This document shows positions 1-6,334 of a stretch of DNA of 16,774 nucleotides, piece by piece. Position 1 is the stretch's first letter. The number at the start of each line of letters is the position of its first letter. A program made the position numbers and the translations under genes. The DNA lies in contig JAOTSS010000041.1 of NCBI GenBank assembly GCA_029864805.1, positions 1 through 16,774 of the forward strand. The letters are read 5' to 3'. Under the pieces are notes generated by a model. The model did not search any database, was not told the DNA's origin, and saw nothing but the letters and a program-made list of their open reading frames with translations. The DNA comes from Candidatus Nitrosopumilus sp. GTDB taxonomy: Archaea > Thermoproteota > Nitrososphaeria > Nitrososphaerales > Nitrosopumilaceae.

Positions 1-1
1 G

Positions 2-283
2 AGAGCTGCAATAGCAGACATTGAAGGAGGAATTGTGGCCATTGGAAATGCTCCTACTGCATTATTGGAAGTTATTCAGATGGTAAAAGAAGGAATAGTA
101 AAACCTGCGCTGATCATTGGAATTCCTGTAGGATTCATCTGTGCTGCAGAATCTAAAGAAGAATTATCAAGATTGGAACAAATCCCATTCATTACAAACA
201 TAGGTAGAAAAGGAGGGAGTTCATCAGCTTCAGCCATAATAAATGCAATATTCAAACTAATTAGAGCAGAATCATCTTCTTGA
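2..283 (+). CDS. cbiC: Precorrin-8X methylmutase, C-terminal part (cut by window edge)
   Basis: This is the C-terminal 93 residues of a CbiC/CobH-family protein. The enzyme moves a methyl group from C-11 to C-12 of the corrin ring, giving (cobalt-)hydrogenobyrinic/cobyrinic acid in B12 synthesis. The frame is open to the left window edge, so the start lies outside; the GTG at 35 is internal. The visible family signatures are the AIGNAPTAL stretch, followed by IIGIPVGFICAAESKEEL and a glycine/serine-rich GRKGGSSSASAIINA near the end, which is how CbiC proteins finish. The TGA at 281-283 lies inside the 3' end of the converging cbiA gene (12-base overlap). The product is the substrate of CbiA, so the neighbours carry out successive steps. 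Confidence 0.88.
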   Translation, partial: RAAIADIEGGIVAIGNAPTALLEVIQMVKEGIVKPALIIGIPVGFICAAESKEELSRLEQIPFITNIGRKGGSSSASAIINAIFKLIRAESSS

Positions 284-1627
284 ATAGTTTAAGCAATTTT
301 TTACAAAAATTTGGGCATAATCGGAGCTATCAAAATAGAGATGGCCATAGGATGCAAGAGTGTTATATTCAATCATTCCATCTCGATATTTCTTTATACC
401 TTCACCAATTTCTAAATCATAAGCAAATTTAGAATCTGCAGATACCGAATCTAATTGAGAGTAATGGAATTCATGACCTTGAAAATTACGCAATTTTTCT
501 GAAATGGGATTTTTCCGAATAATCTTACCTTTTGTATAATTGAGTTTCATTTTATTTGTCATTTTAGTTTCAGCATCAAATAGACCAACCATTTTGTGCT
601 TTTTATTATCAGAAAGGATAGATTTTGTAAGGTACATTAAACCACCGCATTCTGCATAAATTGGAAGGTTGTTTTCAGATAATTTTTTAATTGTTTTTTT
701 CATTGTTTGATTTTTTTCTAATAGACCACTTAGAATTTCAGGAAAACCACCACCAATGTATAGTCCATCACATTTTGGAATTTTTTTATCTTTAATAGGA
801 CTAAAAAACTTTAGAATTGCTCCTTCACGTCGTAATGCTTCTAGATTATCTTGATAGTAGAAATTAAATGATGTGTCAAGTGCTACTGCAATAGTAGTTT
901 TCACTTTTTTATGTACAGGTATTGATTTTTTTTCTAATGACATGGTATTTTTTGAAATTTTAATTATTTGTTTGATATCTAAAGATTTTAAAATTATTTT
1001 TGAAATTTTCTCAATTTTAGTTTTGAGGGAATTATTGTCTAATGTTGAAATCAAACCAAGATGACGCGATTTCAAATTTAATTCAAAATTTTTTGGAATA
1101 ATGCCTATAATTGGAATATTAATTTTTTCTAATGCATTTTTACATAAAAGCTCATGCTTTTTGCTACCTATTTTATTTAAAATAATTCCCGCAATTCGGG
1201 AATTTCTGTGAAATTTAATAAATCCTAATGCGGTTGCAGCAATAGAACGTGCTGTTTTGCTTGCATCTAAAACTAAGATAACCGGAGATTCTGTAATTGA
1301 AGCTATATGATGTGTGCTAGAATAATTTGTATCACCTCCAAATCCATCATAATAACCCATTACACCTTCTATTACAGATATGTTAGATTTTGAGTTTGAA
1401 ACAAAACTATCTAATAGTTGGTTTTTTCCCATCAGCCATACATCCAAGTTGTATGTCTCTTTTTGTGAAACATTTGAAAGATAACTGGGATCAATATAAT
1501 CAGGTCCTACTTTAAAGGGTTGGACTGAATAGCCTTGTTTTTTTAAACCATAAATTATGGAACATGTGATAGATGTTTTCCCAACTCCACTTGATGTACC
1601 TGCTATAACAATTCTAGGAATTCTCAA
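272..1627 (-). CDS. cbiA: Cobyrinic acid a,c-diamide synthase CbiA
   Basis: This 451-residue cytoplasmic enzyme would amidate the a and c side chains of cobyrinate using ATP and glutamine. The N-terminal dethiobiotin-synthetase-like ATPase domain starts at once with the P-loop GTSSGVGKT (residues 10-18), followed by FKVGPDYIDPSYL (38-50) and VIEGVMGYYDG (85-95). The C-terminal class I-type glutaminase domain (about 245-451) has the nucleophile Cys327 in YAECGGLMYL, the GHEFHYS motif (384-390) and His429 in ASYGHLYF. The start is TTG at 1627. An in-frame TAG lies four codons upstream and the nearby ATG is out of frame, so no longer product is possible. A related family member, CfbB, makes the F430 precursor, but the cbiC and cobA neighbours point to B12. 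It is divergent from cobA. Confidence 0.93.
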   Translation of the reverse strand: MRIPRIVIAGTSSGVGKTSITCSIIYGLKKQGYSVQPFKVGPDYIDPSYLSNVSQKETYNLDVWLMGKNQLLDSFVSNSKSNISVIEGVMGYYDGFGGDTNYSSTHHIASITESPVILVLDASKTARSIAATALGFIKFHRNSRIAGIILNKIGSKKHELLCKNALEKINIPIIGIIPKNFELNLKSRHLGLISTLDNNSLKTKIEKISKIILKSLDIKQIIKISKNTMSLEKKSIPVHKKVKTTIAVALDTSFNFYYQDNLEALRREGAILKFFSPIKDKKIPKCDGLYIGGGFPEILSGLLEKNQTMKKTIKKLSENNLPIYAECGGLMYLTKSILSDNKKHKMVGLFDAETKMTNKMKLNYTKGKIIRKNPISEKLRNFQGHEFHYSQLDSVSADSKFAYDLEIGEGIKKYRDGMIEYNTLASYGHLYFDSSDYAQIFVKNCLNYSRR

Positions 1628-1650
1628 TTTGCATGACTAGAATCATTTTT

Positions 1651-1660
1651 AATTTAAATT
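1651..1660 (-). promoter_or_regulatory. TATA-like element of cbiA
   Basis: AATTTAAATT is centred 28 bases before the TTG start of cbiA. This is the archaeal TATA distance for a transcript starting at or beside the start codon (leaderless). It is inferred from position and composition only. Confidence 0.45.
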
Positions 1661-1684
1661 GATATCTTTTAGTGGATCCTCAAT

Positions 1685-1694
1685 GTTTTTAGTA
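1685..1694 (+). promoter_or_regulatory. Weak TATA-like element of cobA
   Basis: GTTTTTAGTA is centred about 25 bases before the cobA ATG. It is a poor match compared with the other promoters here, but the position fits a leaderless transcript. The cbiA-cobA gap is only 87 bases. Confidence 0.25.
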
Positions 1695-1714
1695 AGATTA
1701 CTTAGAGATGATTT

Positions 1715-2248
1715 ATGAATGAAAATGGGTTAACTATTGTTTATACTGGAAAAGGCAAGGGTAAAACTACTGCAGCATTAGGAATTGCATTAAGAGCAGT
1801 AGGATACGGAAAGAAGATTTGTATGATTCAATTCATCAAGGGTTCATGGCATTATGGAGAAATGGATTCATCAAAGAGACTAGAACCAGAATTTGAAATG
1901 GTTGCAGTGGGTAAAGGATTTGTTGGAATAATAGATGATAAAAGTTCAAAAGAAGATCACAAAGAGATTGCCAAAGAAGCAATAAGAATTAGCAATGAGA
2001 AAATTCAATCAGGCAACTATGACATTATAATTTTGGATGAGATTAATTATGCAGTAAATCTTGATTTAATATCGATAAATGATGTTTTAAATTTAATCAA
2101 ATCAAAACCGGCAGAAATAGACTTGGTATTAACTGGTAATTATGCAAAAAATGAGATAATCAAACTAGCTGATTTAGTCACAGAAATGAGAGAGATAAAA
2201 CATCCTTTTCAACTTGGTATTAAAGCTAAGAAAGGCATTGATTTTTAG
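1715..2248 (+). CDS. cobO: Cob(I)yrinic acid a,c-diamide adenosyltransferase (CobA/CobO/BtuR family)
   Basis: This 177-residue protein would transfer the 5'-deoxyadenosyl group of ATP to the cobalt of the reduced corrinoid, the step after CbiA. The fold signature is the inverted-type P-loop TGKGKGKTTAALG (residues 11-23) and the Walker B-like strand YDIIILDEINYAV (102-114). HPFQLGIKAKKGIDF at the C-terminus matches the conserved ending of this family, where a Pro/Phe/Gly segment precedes the KGID-like end. Length is normal for CobA/BtuR. The ATG at 1715 places the P-loop at the usual position; the ATG at 1708 is out of frame. The gene is transcribed away from cbiA and may be read as a single unit before aIF2 alpha, which has its own TATA-like site. 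Symbol choice (cobA, cobO or btuR) is convention only. Confidence 0.93.
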   Translation: MNENGLTIVYTGKGKGKTTAALGIALRAVGYGKKICMIQFIKGSWHYGEMDSSKRLEPEFEMVAVGKGFVGIIDDKSSKEDHKEIAKEAIRISNEKIQSGNYDIIILDEINYAVNLDLISINDVLNLIKSKPAEIDLVLTGNYAKNEIIKLADLVTEMREIKHPFQLGIKAKKGIDF

Positions 2249-2256
2249 CCAGCAAC

Positions 2257-2266
2257 ATTAATTTAC
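2257..2266 (+). promoter_or_regulatory. TATA-like element of the aIF2 alpha-nop10 operon
   Basis: ATTAATTTAC is centred 28 bases before the aIF2 alpha ATG, within the 40-base gap after cobA. It suggests that the translation operon is started independently of the B12 gene. Confidence 0.45.
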
Positions 2267-2288
2267 GCATTGAAGGGTCTTAGAAGAA

Positions 2289-3086
2289 ATGTCTACTGAA
2301 ATCCAAGAGATGCCTGAACAAGGTGAAATTGTACTCGCTACTATTACCAAAGTAATGGATCATGGAGCATATGTAACACTAGATGAATATGACGATATTC
2401 AAGGATTTTTACATATTTCAGAAATTGCCCCAGGTTGGATTAGGTCAGTAAGTAGATTTGTCAAAGATGGAGAGAAAAAAGTGCTAATAATAAAAAAAAT
2501 AAATTGTAAACGAGGGGATATTGATCTATCATTAAAACAAGTATCAAAAGATCAGAAAAAACAAAAGCTAAAAGAAGTTAAAAAGTTTGAAAAAGGTAAA
2601 ACGTTACTACAAAATGTTCAAGAAAAGGCAAAACTTTCAGACGAAGAAATTGAAAAGTTAGAAGATAGTATTTATACAAAATTTGATTCGGTGTATGATG
2701 CATTCATAGAGATTGGAAGAAACGGTATAGAATCGGTAAAGGATCTTAAACTTGCAAAAAAAACTGTAAGTGTAATTGGAGAGATATGTTCTAAGATTAA
2801 ACTTCCATCAGTTGAAATTAGAGGGATTATGGAAATTACGTGTAAAAAATCTGATGGAGTAGAAATAATTAAAAAAGTATTATTGGATGTTTTGAAAAAA
2901 GATTCTACTATAGATATTACTTATTTGGGAGCACCAAAATATAGATTATCAATAACGTCAGATAATTTCAAATCTGCAGAAAAATCATTAAAACCAATAA
3001 TTGAAGAAATTCAAACCAATATAGAAAAGAAAAAAGGCTCATTCAAATTTACTAGGGAAGAATCAAAGAAAACAAGAGAAAATTGA
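2289..3086 (+). CDS. eif2a: Translation initiation factor aIF2 subunit alpha
   Basis: This 265-residue alpha subunit belongs to the heterotrimeric aIF2 that brings initiator Met-tRNA to the small ribosomal subunit. An S1/OB domain covers about residues 11-85 (GEIVLATITKVMDHGAYV, GFLHISEI, then DIDLSLKQV). It is followed by the helical middle domain (about 90-175) and the alpha-beta C-terminal domain that contacts aIF2 gamma (about 180-265). Length matches archaeal homologues. At the position of eukaryotic Ser51, the stress-kinase target, the sequence reads SEIAPGWIRS, with Ala47 instead of Ser. The stop is one base before the nop10 start, the classic archaeal aIF2 alpha-nop10 pair. The gamma subunit gene lies 2.3 kb away on the other strand. 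Confidence 0.96.
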   Translation: MSTEIQEMPEQGEIVLATITKVMDHGAYVTLDEYDDIQGFLHISEIAPGWIRSVSRFVKDGEKKVLIIKKINCKRGDIDLSLKQVSKDQKKQKLKEVKKFEKGKTLLQNVQEKAKLSDEEIEKLEDSIYTKFDSVYDAFIEIGRNGIESVKDLKLAKKTVSVIGEICSKIKLPSVEIRGIMEITCKKSDGVEIIKKVLLDVLKKDSTIDITYLGAPKYRLSITSDNFKSAEKSLKPIIEEIQTNIEKKKGSFKFTREESKKTREN

Positions 3087-3087
3087 G

Positions 3088-3243
3088 ATGAAATTTCAAT
3101 TAAGAAAATGTATTAAATGTAATCAATATACTTTGAAAGACAAATGTTTAAAATGTAATGGAAAAACAACTTCAGCTCATCCAGCCAAATTTTCACCTGA
3201 TGACAAATACATGAGATACAGATTAGCTGAGAGATATGATTAA
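3088..3243 (+). CDS. nop10: Nop10, H/ACA ribonucleoprotein subunit
   Basis: This 51-residue protein (ATG 3088-3090, TAA 3241-3243) belongs to the H/ACA guide RNP that makes pseudouridine in rRNA, together with Cbf5, Gar1 and L7Ae. The sequence shows the complete Nop10 pattern. An N-terminal zinc ribbon has Cys8-x2-Cys11 and Cys20-x2-Cys23. It is followed by the linker THPA-like segment SAHPAKFSPDDKY (residues 29-41) and the C-terminal helix MRYRLAERYD that packs on Cbf5. It starts one base after the aIF2 alpha stop, so translation is probably coupled. The order aIF2 alpha then nop10 is widely conserved in archaea and supports the call for such a short gene. Confidence 0.95.
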   Translation: MKFQLRKCIKCNQYTLKDKCLKCNGKTTSAHPAKFSPDDKYMRYRLAERYD

Positions 3244-3294
3244 AAATTGATTTTATGATAGATAGGCTTTGTTAATTTCATAAATTAAGTATTA

Positions 3295-3750
3295 TTATGG
3301 AGCATATTTTCCTTCCAGTTTTGACTCTGTTAGAATGTGATTTTTTATAGATTTTTCAAGATCTGCCTTAGTTGAATTTTTTTCTAAATGTAGTTCTGTA
3401 TCCAACGCATAAAGTTTGAAAATATAAAGATGTTCTTTATCTGGTGGTGCTGGTCCACCATAACCAAATTCATCAAAATCTGTTTTTCCCTCAATTGAAT
3501 TTTCAGGGATAGAATTTTCTTCAATTTCTTGAATGTTTGGTGGAATATTCCATAAAACCCAATGAACCCAAACTTTACCTACTGCACCCATGGCATCAGG
3601 ATCATCCATGATCAAAACCAGTGATTTTGTTTCTTTTGGAACTTGAGTGATAGTTAATGGAGGACTAAAATTTTCATTTTTAAATCCATATTTTCTTGGA
3701 ATTGTTCCTCCATTTTGAAAAGCGGGACTCTCTAAAATCATATGTTTCAT
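3295..3750 (-). CDS. YbhB/YbcL-family protein (PEBP / Raf-kinase-inhibitor-like)
   Basis: This 151-residue soluble protein is of the phosphatidylethanolamine-binding protein fold. Family signatures are FSPPLTI near residue 28, the anion-pocket stretch MDDPDAMG (48-55), WVHWVLWNIP (61-70) and GYGGPAPPDKEHLYIFKLYALD (97-118). No signal peptide or membrane segment is visible, so it should be cytoplasmic. Its function in prokaryotes is not known; the pocket probably binds a small anionic ligand. It lies between two converging translation operons, 33 bases downstream of the PIN gene on the same strand, with its own TATA-like site, so it is probably an independent unit. The ATG at 3750 is used; an in-frame ATG three codons later is an alternative. 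Confidence 0.9.
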   Translation of the reverse strand: MKHMILESPAFQNGGTIPRKYGFKNENFSPPLTITQVPKETKSLVLIMDDPDAMGAVGKVWVHWVLWNIPPNIQEIEENSIPENSIEGKTDFDEFGYGGPAPPDKEHLYIFKLYALDTELHLEKNSTKADLEKSIKNHILTESKLEGKYAP

Positions 3751-3771
3751 TATGTTTAAAAAAAGTCTTAA

Positions 3772-3782
3772 AGTTAAATTTT
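3772..3782 (-). promoter_or_regulatory. TATA-like element of the PEBP-like gene
   Basis: On the minus strand this reads AAAATTTAACT, centred about 27 bases before the ATG at 3750. It occupies most of the gap after the PIN gene. Confidence 0.4.
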
Positions 3783-3783
3783 T

Positions 3784-4152
3784 CTAAGATTCTAAGACAA
3801 TTTTATCATTTGATAAAGAAATTATGGAACCTCCAGCACGCTTGATCTGTTTTTTTAATTCCTTATCCATTGTTCCAATTATAGACCTATTATTTTTTAC
3901 ATGAGCTAATAATTCTTTATCAGCAAAATTTCCATTAATAGGAATTATTTTTAAATTTTTAATAAAATTCAAAGTCATTATAACATCTTGTTTTTTTTCA
4001 GATATATTTTGTAATTTATTTAACTCTGTTATTGCTACTTCGGGTACAACAAAAGAAATGATCCCTATTTCAACATCAAGTTTATCAATATTTTTGATTC
4101 GTTTGGTTGCTAAATGGATTAAAAAGTTGGTATCACAGATTACTTCAACCAA
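3784..4152 (-). CDS. PIN-domain protein of the aIF2 gamma operon
   Basis: This 122-residue protein consists of a single PIN (PilT N-terminus) nuclease-type domain. The acidic residues expected to hold the metal are present: Asp7 in VICDTNFLIHL, Glu43 in AITELNKL, Asp78 and Asp96 in GTMDKELKKQI. The fold is shared with VapC toxins and with rRNA-processing proteins such as Fcf1/Nob1. No antitoxin gene is adjacent, and a PIN gene directly after aIF2 gamma is a conserved archaeal arrangement, so a housekeeping RNA-processing role is more likely than a toxin role (inference). The start is TTG at 4152, immediately preceded by an in-frame TAA, and it overlaps the end of aIF2 gamma by 8 bases. The first residues lead straight into the first beta strand, supporting this start. 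Confidence 0.85.
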   Translation of the reverse strand: MVEVICDTNFLIHLATKRIKNIDKLDVEIGIISFVVPEVAITELNKLQNISEKKQDVIMTLNFIKNLKIIPINGNFADKELLAHVKNNRSIIGTMDKELKKQIKRAGGSIISLSNDKIVLES

Positions 4153-5407
4153 TTAATCCTGCACCAATTAATCTCCATCTTTCATCAATTCTTCTACTAA
4201 TTGCTACATTACCACCTTCAAAGATGCAAGCAGGTCTTCTAAGTTCAATTTCAATATTTTTTGATTTTATTTTAGTGACTTTACCTAATATTGGTGCAGT
4301 TCCAATATTGAGCCTAAGTAATTCTCCTGATTGAATTGGTTGAACTTTGATATCTTCAGTTATTCCTACTGCAACGTCAAATAGATTAACTTCAAGTTTT
4401 AATTCAGTAGAATTTTCAGGAAGAGTGCCTGGTTTTCCAATTACTGATCCAATAAATGAATCACTTCTGGTCATTGAGGGATCTAATTTTGTTCCTATTG
4501 CAACTAGTCCACCAGGTTTGACTGATTCAACAATTCCTGCTGCAGTACCTAAAGATGTTATTTCTGTGAGTAGTGGTTCGTATGACTTTTTTTTCTCATT
4601 CATAATACCAGGTTTTATCTCAATTTCATCTCCAATTTTAAAAACTCCTTGAGTGAGACTTCCACCAATTACACCTCCCTTGATATCTTTTAATTTTATA
4701 CCAGGTTTGTTTACATCAAAAGAACGTAAAACATGCATAATAGTATCCTTCTTTTCATCCCTTTCTGGAGTTTTGATTGTTGACTCTATAGACCCAATAA
4801 GTGCATCAATGTTTAATCCAGATTGAGCTGAAATTGGAATTATTGGTGATTTTGCAGCAAAAGTTCCTTTAACAAATTTGGTGATATCCAGATAGTTTTC
4901 CATCACTTCTTTGTAAGGAAGTAAATCAACTTTGTTTTGAACTATAACTATTTGTTGTATACCAAGTGTTTGAAGAGCTAAAAGGTGTTCTTTGGTTTGT
5001 GGTTTAGGAACCTTTTCATTTGCAGCAACTAATAATAAAGCACCATCCATCAAAGCAGAACCTGAAAGCATATTTGCCATTAGACTTTCGTGTCCAGGAC
5101 TATCTACGAAACTTACAACTCTAGATAGTTCACTTTCTTGTCCACAATTATTACATTTTGGAGATGTTGAATATCCTAGAGGTTCCTCACAACTTTTACA
5201 TTTGTAAAATGCAGCGTCAGAATATCCTACACGAATTGTAATTCCTCGTTTTAATTCTTGACTATGAACACTTGTCCAAGAACCAGTTAATGCTTGAATT
5301 AGAGTAGTTTTTCCATGATCTACATGACCTGCTGTTCCAATGTTAACACATGGTTGATATCCATATTTTTTGATGTACCAATCAGGAAGCGTTTCTCTCC
5401 AATGCAT
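4145..5407 (-). CDS. eif2g: Translation initiation factor aIF2 subunit gamma (GTPase)
   Basis: This 420-residue GTPase subunit of aIF2 binds Met-tRNAi and anchors the alpha and beta subunits. GTPase motifs in order are G1 GHVDHGKT (residues 27-34), G2 KRGITI (53-58), G3 DSPGH (102-106), G4 NKVD (158-161) and G5 SAQSG (193-197). The zinc knuckle special to e/aIF2 gamma is present as Cys70-x2-Cys73 and Cys85-x2-Cys88, which separates it from EF-1A and SelB. Two beta-barrel domains follow (about 215-420), ending with RRIDERWRLIGAGLIG, the typical aIF2 gamma C-terminus. The gene is 31 bases downstream of rps6e and overlaps the PIN gene by 8 bases, so the three form one operon. The ATG at 5407 is the first usable start, since an upstream ATG is out of frame. 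Confidence 0.97.
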   Translation of the reverse strand: MHWRETLPDWYIKKYGYQPCVNIGTAGHVDHGKTTLIQALTGSWTSVHSQELKRGITIRVGYSDAAFYKCKSCEEPLGYSTSPKCNNCGQESELSRVVSFVDSPGHESLMANMLSGSALMDGALLLVAANEKVPKPQTKEHLLALQTLGIQQIVIVQNKVDLLPYKEVMENYLDITKFVKGTFAAKSPIIPISAQSGLNIDALIGSIESTIKTPERDEKKDTIMHVLRSFDVNKPGIKLKDIKGGVIGGSLTQGVFKIGDEIEIKPGIMNEKKKSYEPLLTEITSLGTAAGIVESVKPGGLVAIGTKLDPSMTRSDSFIGSVIGKPGTLPENSTELKLEVNLFDVAVGITEDIKVQPIQSGELLRLNIGTAPILGKVTKIKSKNIEIELRRPACIFEGGNVAISRRIDERWRLIGAGLIG

Positions 5408-5438
5408 GACTCAAAATGTAGAATCGGCATATGTTAAG

Positions 5439-5837
5439 TTATTCTTTTTTATCTTCAGTTTTTTCTTCTGAATTTTCAGTAGGAACTTCTACAGGTAGTT
5501 CTCCATCAAATTTACAATTTACTTGATAGATTTCTTCAGATACTGTGTTTCCACGCATTAGTTTTCTCTTTCTTTGTCCTGTTTCTGCATCTTGTAGGCC
5601 TACACCTTTAGAAAGAAGAACTTTTTTTCTTGCAGAGCCATGAATGTCATTTCTCATAGGAACTCCAGATTTGTCACTTCCTCCTGTGAGTTTTAATTTT
5701 CCGGACAATCCAACAATTGATGCGTCAGTTTCATTTCCAAGCTGCAATCCTAACAAAGGATTAGCATCACTATCTTTGAGCTCTTTTGAAACTGACTTTC
5801 CTTTAATATCTGAAATTGTAAGTTTGAAGTTTGTCAA
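5439..5837 (-). CDS. rps6e: Small ribosomal subunit protein S6e
   Basis: This 132-residue protein is the archaeal form of eukaryotic ribosomal protein S6, shorter because the long eukaryotic C-terminal kinase-target helix is absent. Diagnostic segments are LTGGSDKSGVPMRNDIHGSARKKVLLSKGVG (about residues 51-81) and RKRKLMRGNTVSEEIYQVNCK (89-109). The last 20 or so residues are a charged, Glu/Lys-rich, probably disordered tail (NSEEKTEDKKE). It is the first gene of the rps6e-aIF2 gamma-PIN operon. The start codon is TTG at 5837, preceded directly by an in-frame TAA. The protein N-terminus matches the family (FKLTISD...), so this start is firm. Confidence 0.95.
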   Translation of the reverse strand: MTNFKLTISDIKGKSVSKELKDSDANPLLGLQLGNETDASIVGLSGKLKLTGGSDKSGVPMRNDIHGSARKKVLLSKGVGLQDAETGQRKRKLMRGNTVSEEIYQVNCKFDGELPVEVPTENSEEKTEDKKE

Positions 5838-5862
5838 TTATTCCAAAAAAAAATTGAACGAC

Positions 5863-5870
5863 TAATTAAC
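5863..5870 (-). promoter_or_regulatory. TATA-like element of the rps6e operon
   Basis: On the minus strand this reads GTTAATTA, centred about 29 bases before the TTG start of rps6e. It lies in the 74-base divergent gap shared with the small zinc-ribbon gene. Confidence 0.4.
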
Positions 5871-5879
5871 CTTTGGACA

Positions 5880-5890
5880 TTATTTTTAAA
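5880..5890 (+). promoter_or_regulatory. TATA-like element of the 40-residue zinc-ribbon gene
   Basis: TTATTTTTAAA is centred about 27 bases before the ATG at 5912. Having its own promoter-like site at the leaderless distance supports this very short gene being real. Confidence 0.45.
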
Positions 5891-5911
5891 TCAAGATTCA
5901 CGTAGATATGT

Positions 5912-6034
5912 ATGAGAGAAGACATTAGATGCCCAAGGTGTGATAAAATTATGATAGATATGCAAGCTTGTCATATGTTTTGTCCTAATTGTGGGGCACA
6001 TTTAGATTGTTCTGATAAAGGGAATTATTGGTAA
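5912..6034 (+). CDS. Small zinc-ribbon protein, 40 residues, function unknown
   Basis: This open frame (ATG 5912, TAA 6032-6034) encodes MREDIRCPRCDKIM..., with two CxxC knuckles at Cys7/Cys10 and Cys24/Cys27 plus Cys20 and Cys33. The second knuckle reads FCPNCGAHLDC, typical of a zinc ribbon. There is no membrane segment or signal peptide. I do not recognise a named family. Regular CxxC spacing and a TATA-like site at the right distance argue that it is a real gene and not chance. It is divergent from rps6e and ends at the base next to the 3' end of the opposite small zinc-ribbon gene. Binding to nucleic acid or to a protein partner is plausible for the fold but is not shown by the sequence. 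Confidence 0.75.
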   Translation: MREDIRCPRCDKIMIDMQACHMFCPNCGAHLDCSDKGNYW

Positions 6035-6208
6035 TTAAATTCCTGGACGATCTGGAATATAGTCTGTTGTCATATTAATTGCCTGATCTTTCATGATTTC
6101 AAGATAAGAGTCATAATCTGCTTCAAAGTTACAATGAGGGCATTTAACATGGGTAATGTCATCATCTAGGATGGCAACTTCTTCACATTCAGGGCATCTT
6201 GCATCCAT
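6035..6208 (-). CDS. Small zinc-ribbon protein, 57 residues, function unknown
   Basis: This minus-strand frame runs from ATG (6208-6206) to TAA (6037-6035). The product starts MDARCPECEEVAILDDD and has two knuckles, Cys5-x2-Cys8 and Cys23-x2-Cys26 (KCPHCNFEADY), followed by an acidic helix and a tail ending in DRPGI. It recalls the size and knuckle layout of LysW-type carrier proteins, but the conserved C-terminal Glu-Asp-Trp-Gly-Glu ending of LysW is missing, so it is not called LysW. The 3' end abuts that of the other mini zinc-ribbon gene with no spacer. The AT-rich element at 6228-6238, 25 bases upstream, is a promoter candidate. Function is unknown. Confidence 0.75.
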   Translation of the reverse strand: MDARCPECEEVAILDDDITHVKCPHCNFEADYDSYLEIMKDQAINMTTDYIPDRPGI

Positions 6209-6227
6209 GTATTAGTTTTCTAATTAA

Positions 6228-6238
6228 GATATTTAATC
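6228..6238. promoter_or_regulatory. AT-rich element placed to act as TATA box in both directions
   Basis: GATATTTAATC reads as GATTAAATATC on the other strand. Its centre (6233) is 28 bases before the tRNA-Gly 5' end on the plus strand and 25 bases before the ATG of the 57-residue zinc-ribbon gene on the minus strand. It is the only good TATA candidate in this 52-base gap for either gene. Confidence 0.4.
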
Positions 6239-6260
6239 ATAGTCAATCAACCTCTTCTAA

Positions 6261-6334
6261 GTGGAGTTAGTTTAGTCTGGTATGACGTCAGCTTCCCAAG
6301 CTGAAGGCCGCGGGTTCAAATCCCGCACTCCGCA
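6261..6334 (+). tRNA. tRNA-Gly (anticodon CCC)
   Basis: This 74-base cloverleaf can be folded by hand. The acceptor stem is 6261-6267 with 6327-6333 (seven pairs, one U-G) and the discriminator is A at 6334. The D arm is 6270-6286, with GGT in the loop. The anticodon stem TCAGC/GCTGA (6288-6292, 6300-6304) encloses the loop TTCCCAA, with anticodon CCC at 6295-6297, which decodes GGG. The T arm is GCGGG-TTCAAAT-CCCGC (6310-6326). No intron is present and the 3' CCA is not encoded. The D stem is weak (G-C, U-A, U-G and a U-U). The gene ends one base before the stop codon of the converging C39/TPR gene. The glycyl-tRNA synthetase that would charge it is also in this window. Confidence 0.95.

Noticed and set aside
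873..1064. Plus-strand hydrophobic open frame within cbiA
   Set aside because: It is antisense to an intact cbiA; its hydrophobic content comes from the AT-rich complement of Lys/Ile codons.
1628..1714. Cobalamin riboswitch between cbiA and cobA
   Set aside because: The gap is only 87 bases, already holds TATA-like sites close to both starts, and shows no B12-box-like structure; a cobalamin riboswitch needs far more space.
3784..4152. VapC toxin of a toxin-antitoxin pair
   Set aside because: The PIN domain is real, but there is no antitoxin frame next to it; the upstream overlap is with aIF2 gamma, a conserved housekeeping arrangement.
4347..5207. Long plus-strand open frames opposite aIF2 gamma
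   Set aside because: They are antisense shadows of a fully conserved GTPase gene and give low-complexity products without motifs.
6035..6208. LysW amino-group carrier protein
   Set aside because: Size and CxxC layout are similar, but the essential C-terminal EDWGE-type end is missing and no lysine/arginine synthesis genes are nearby.
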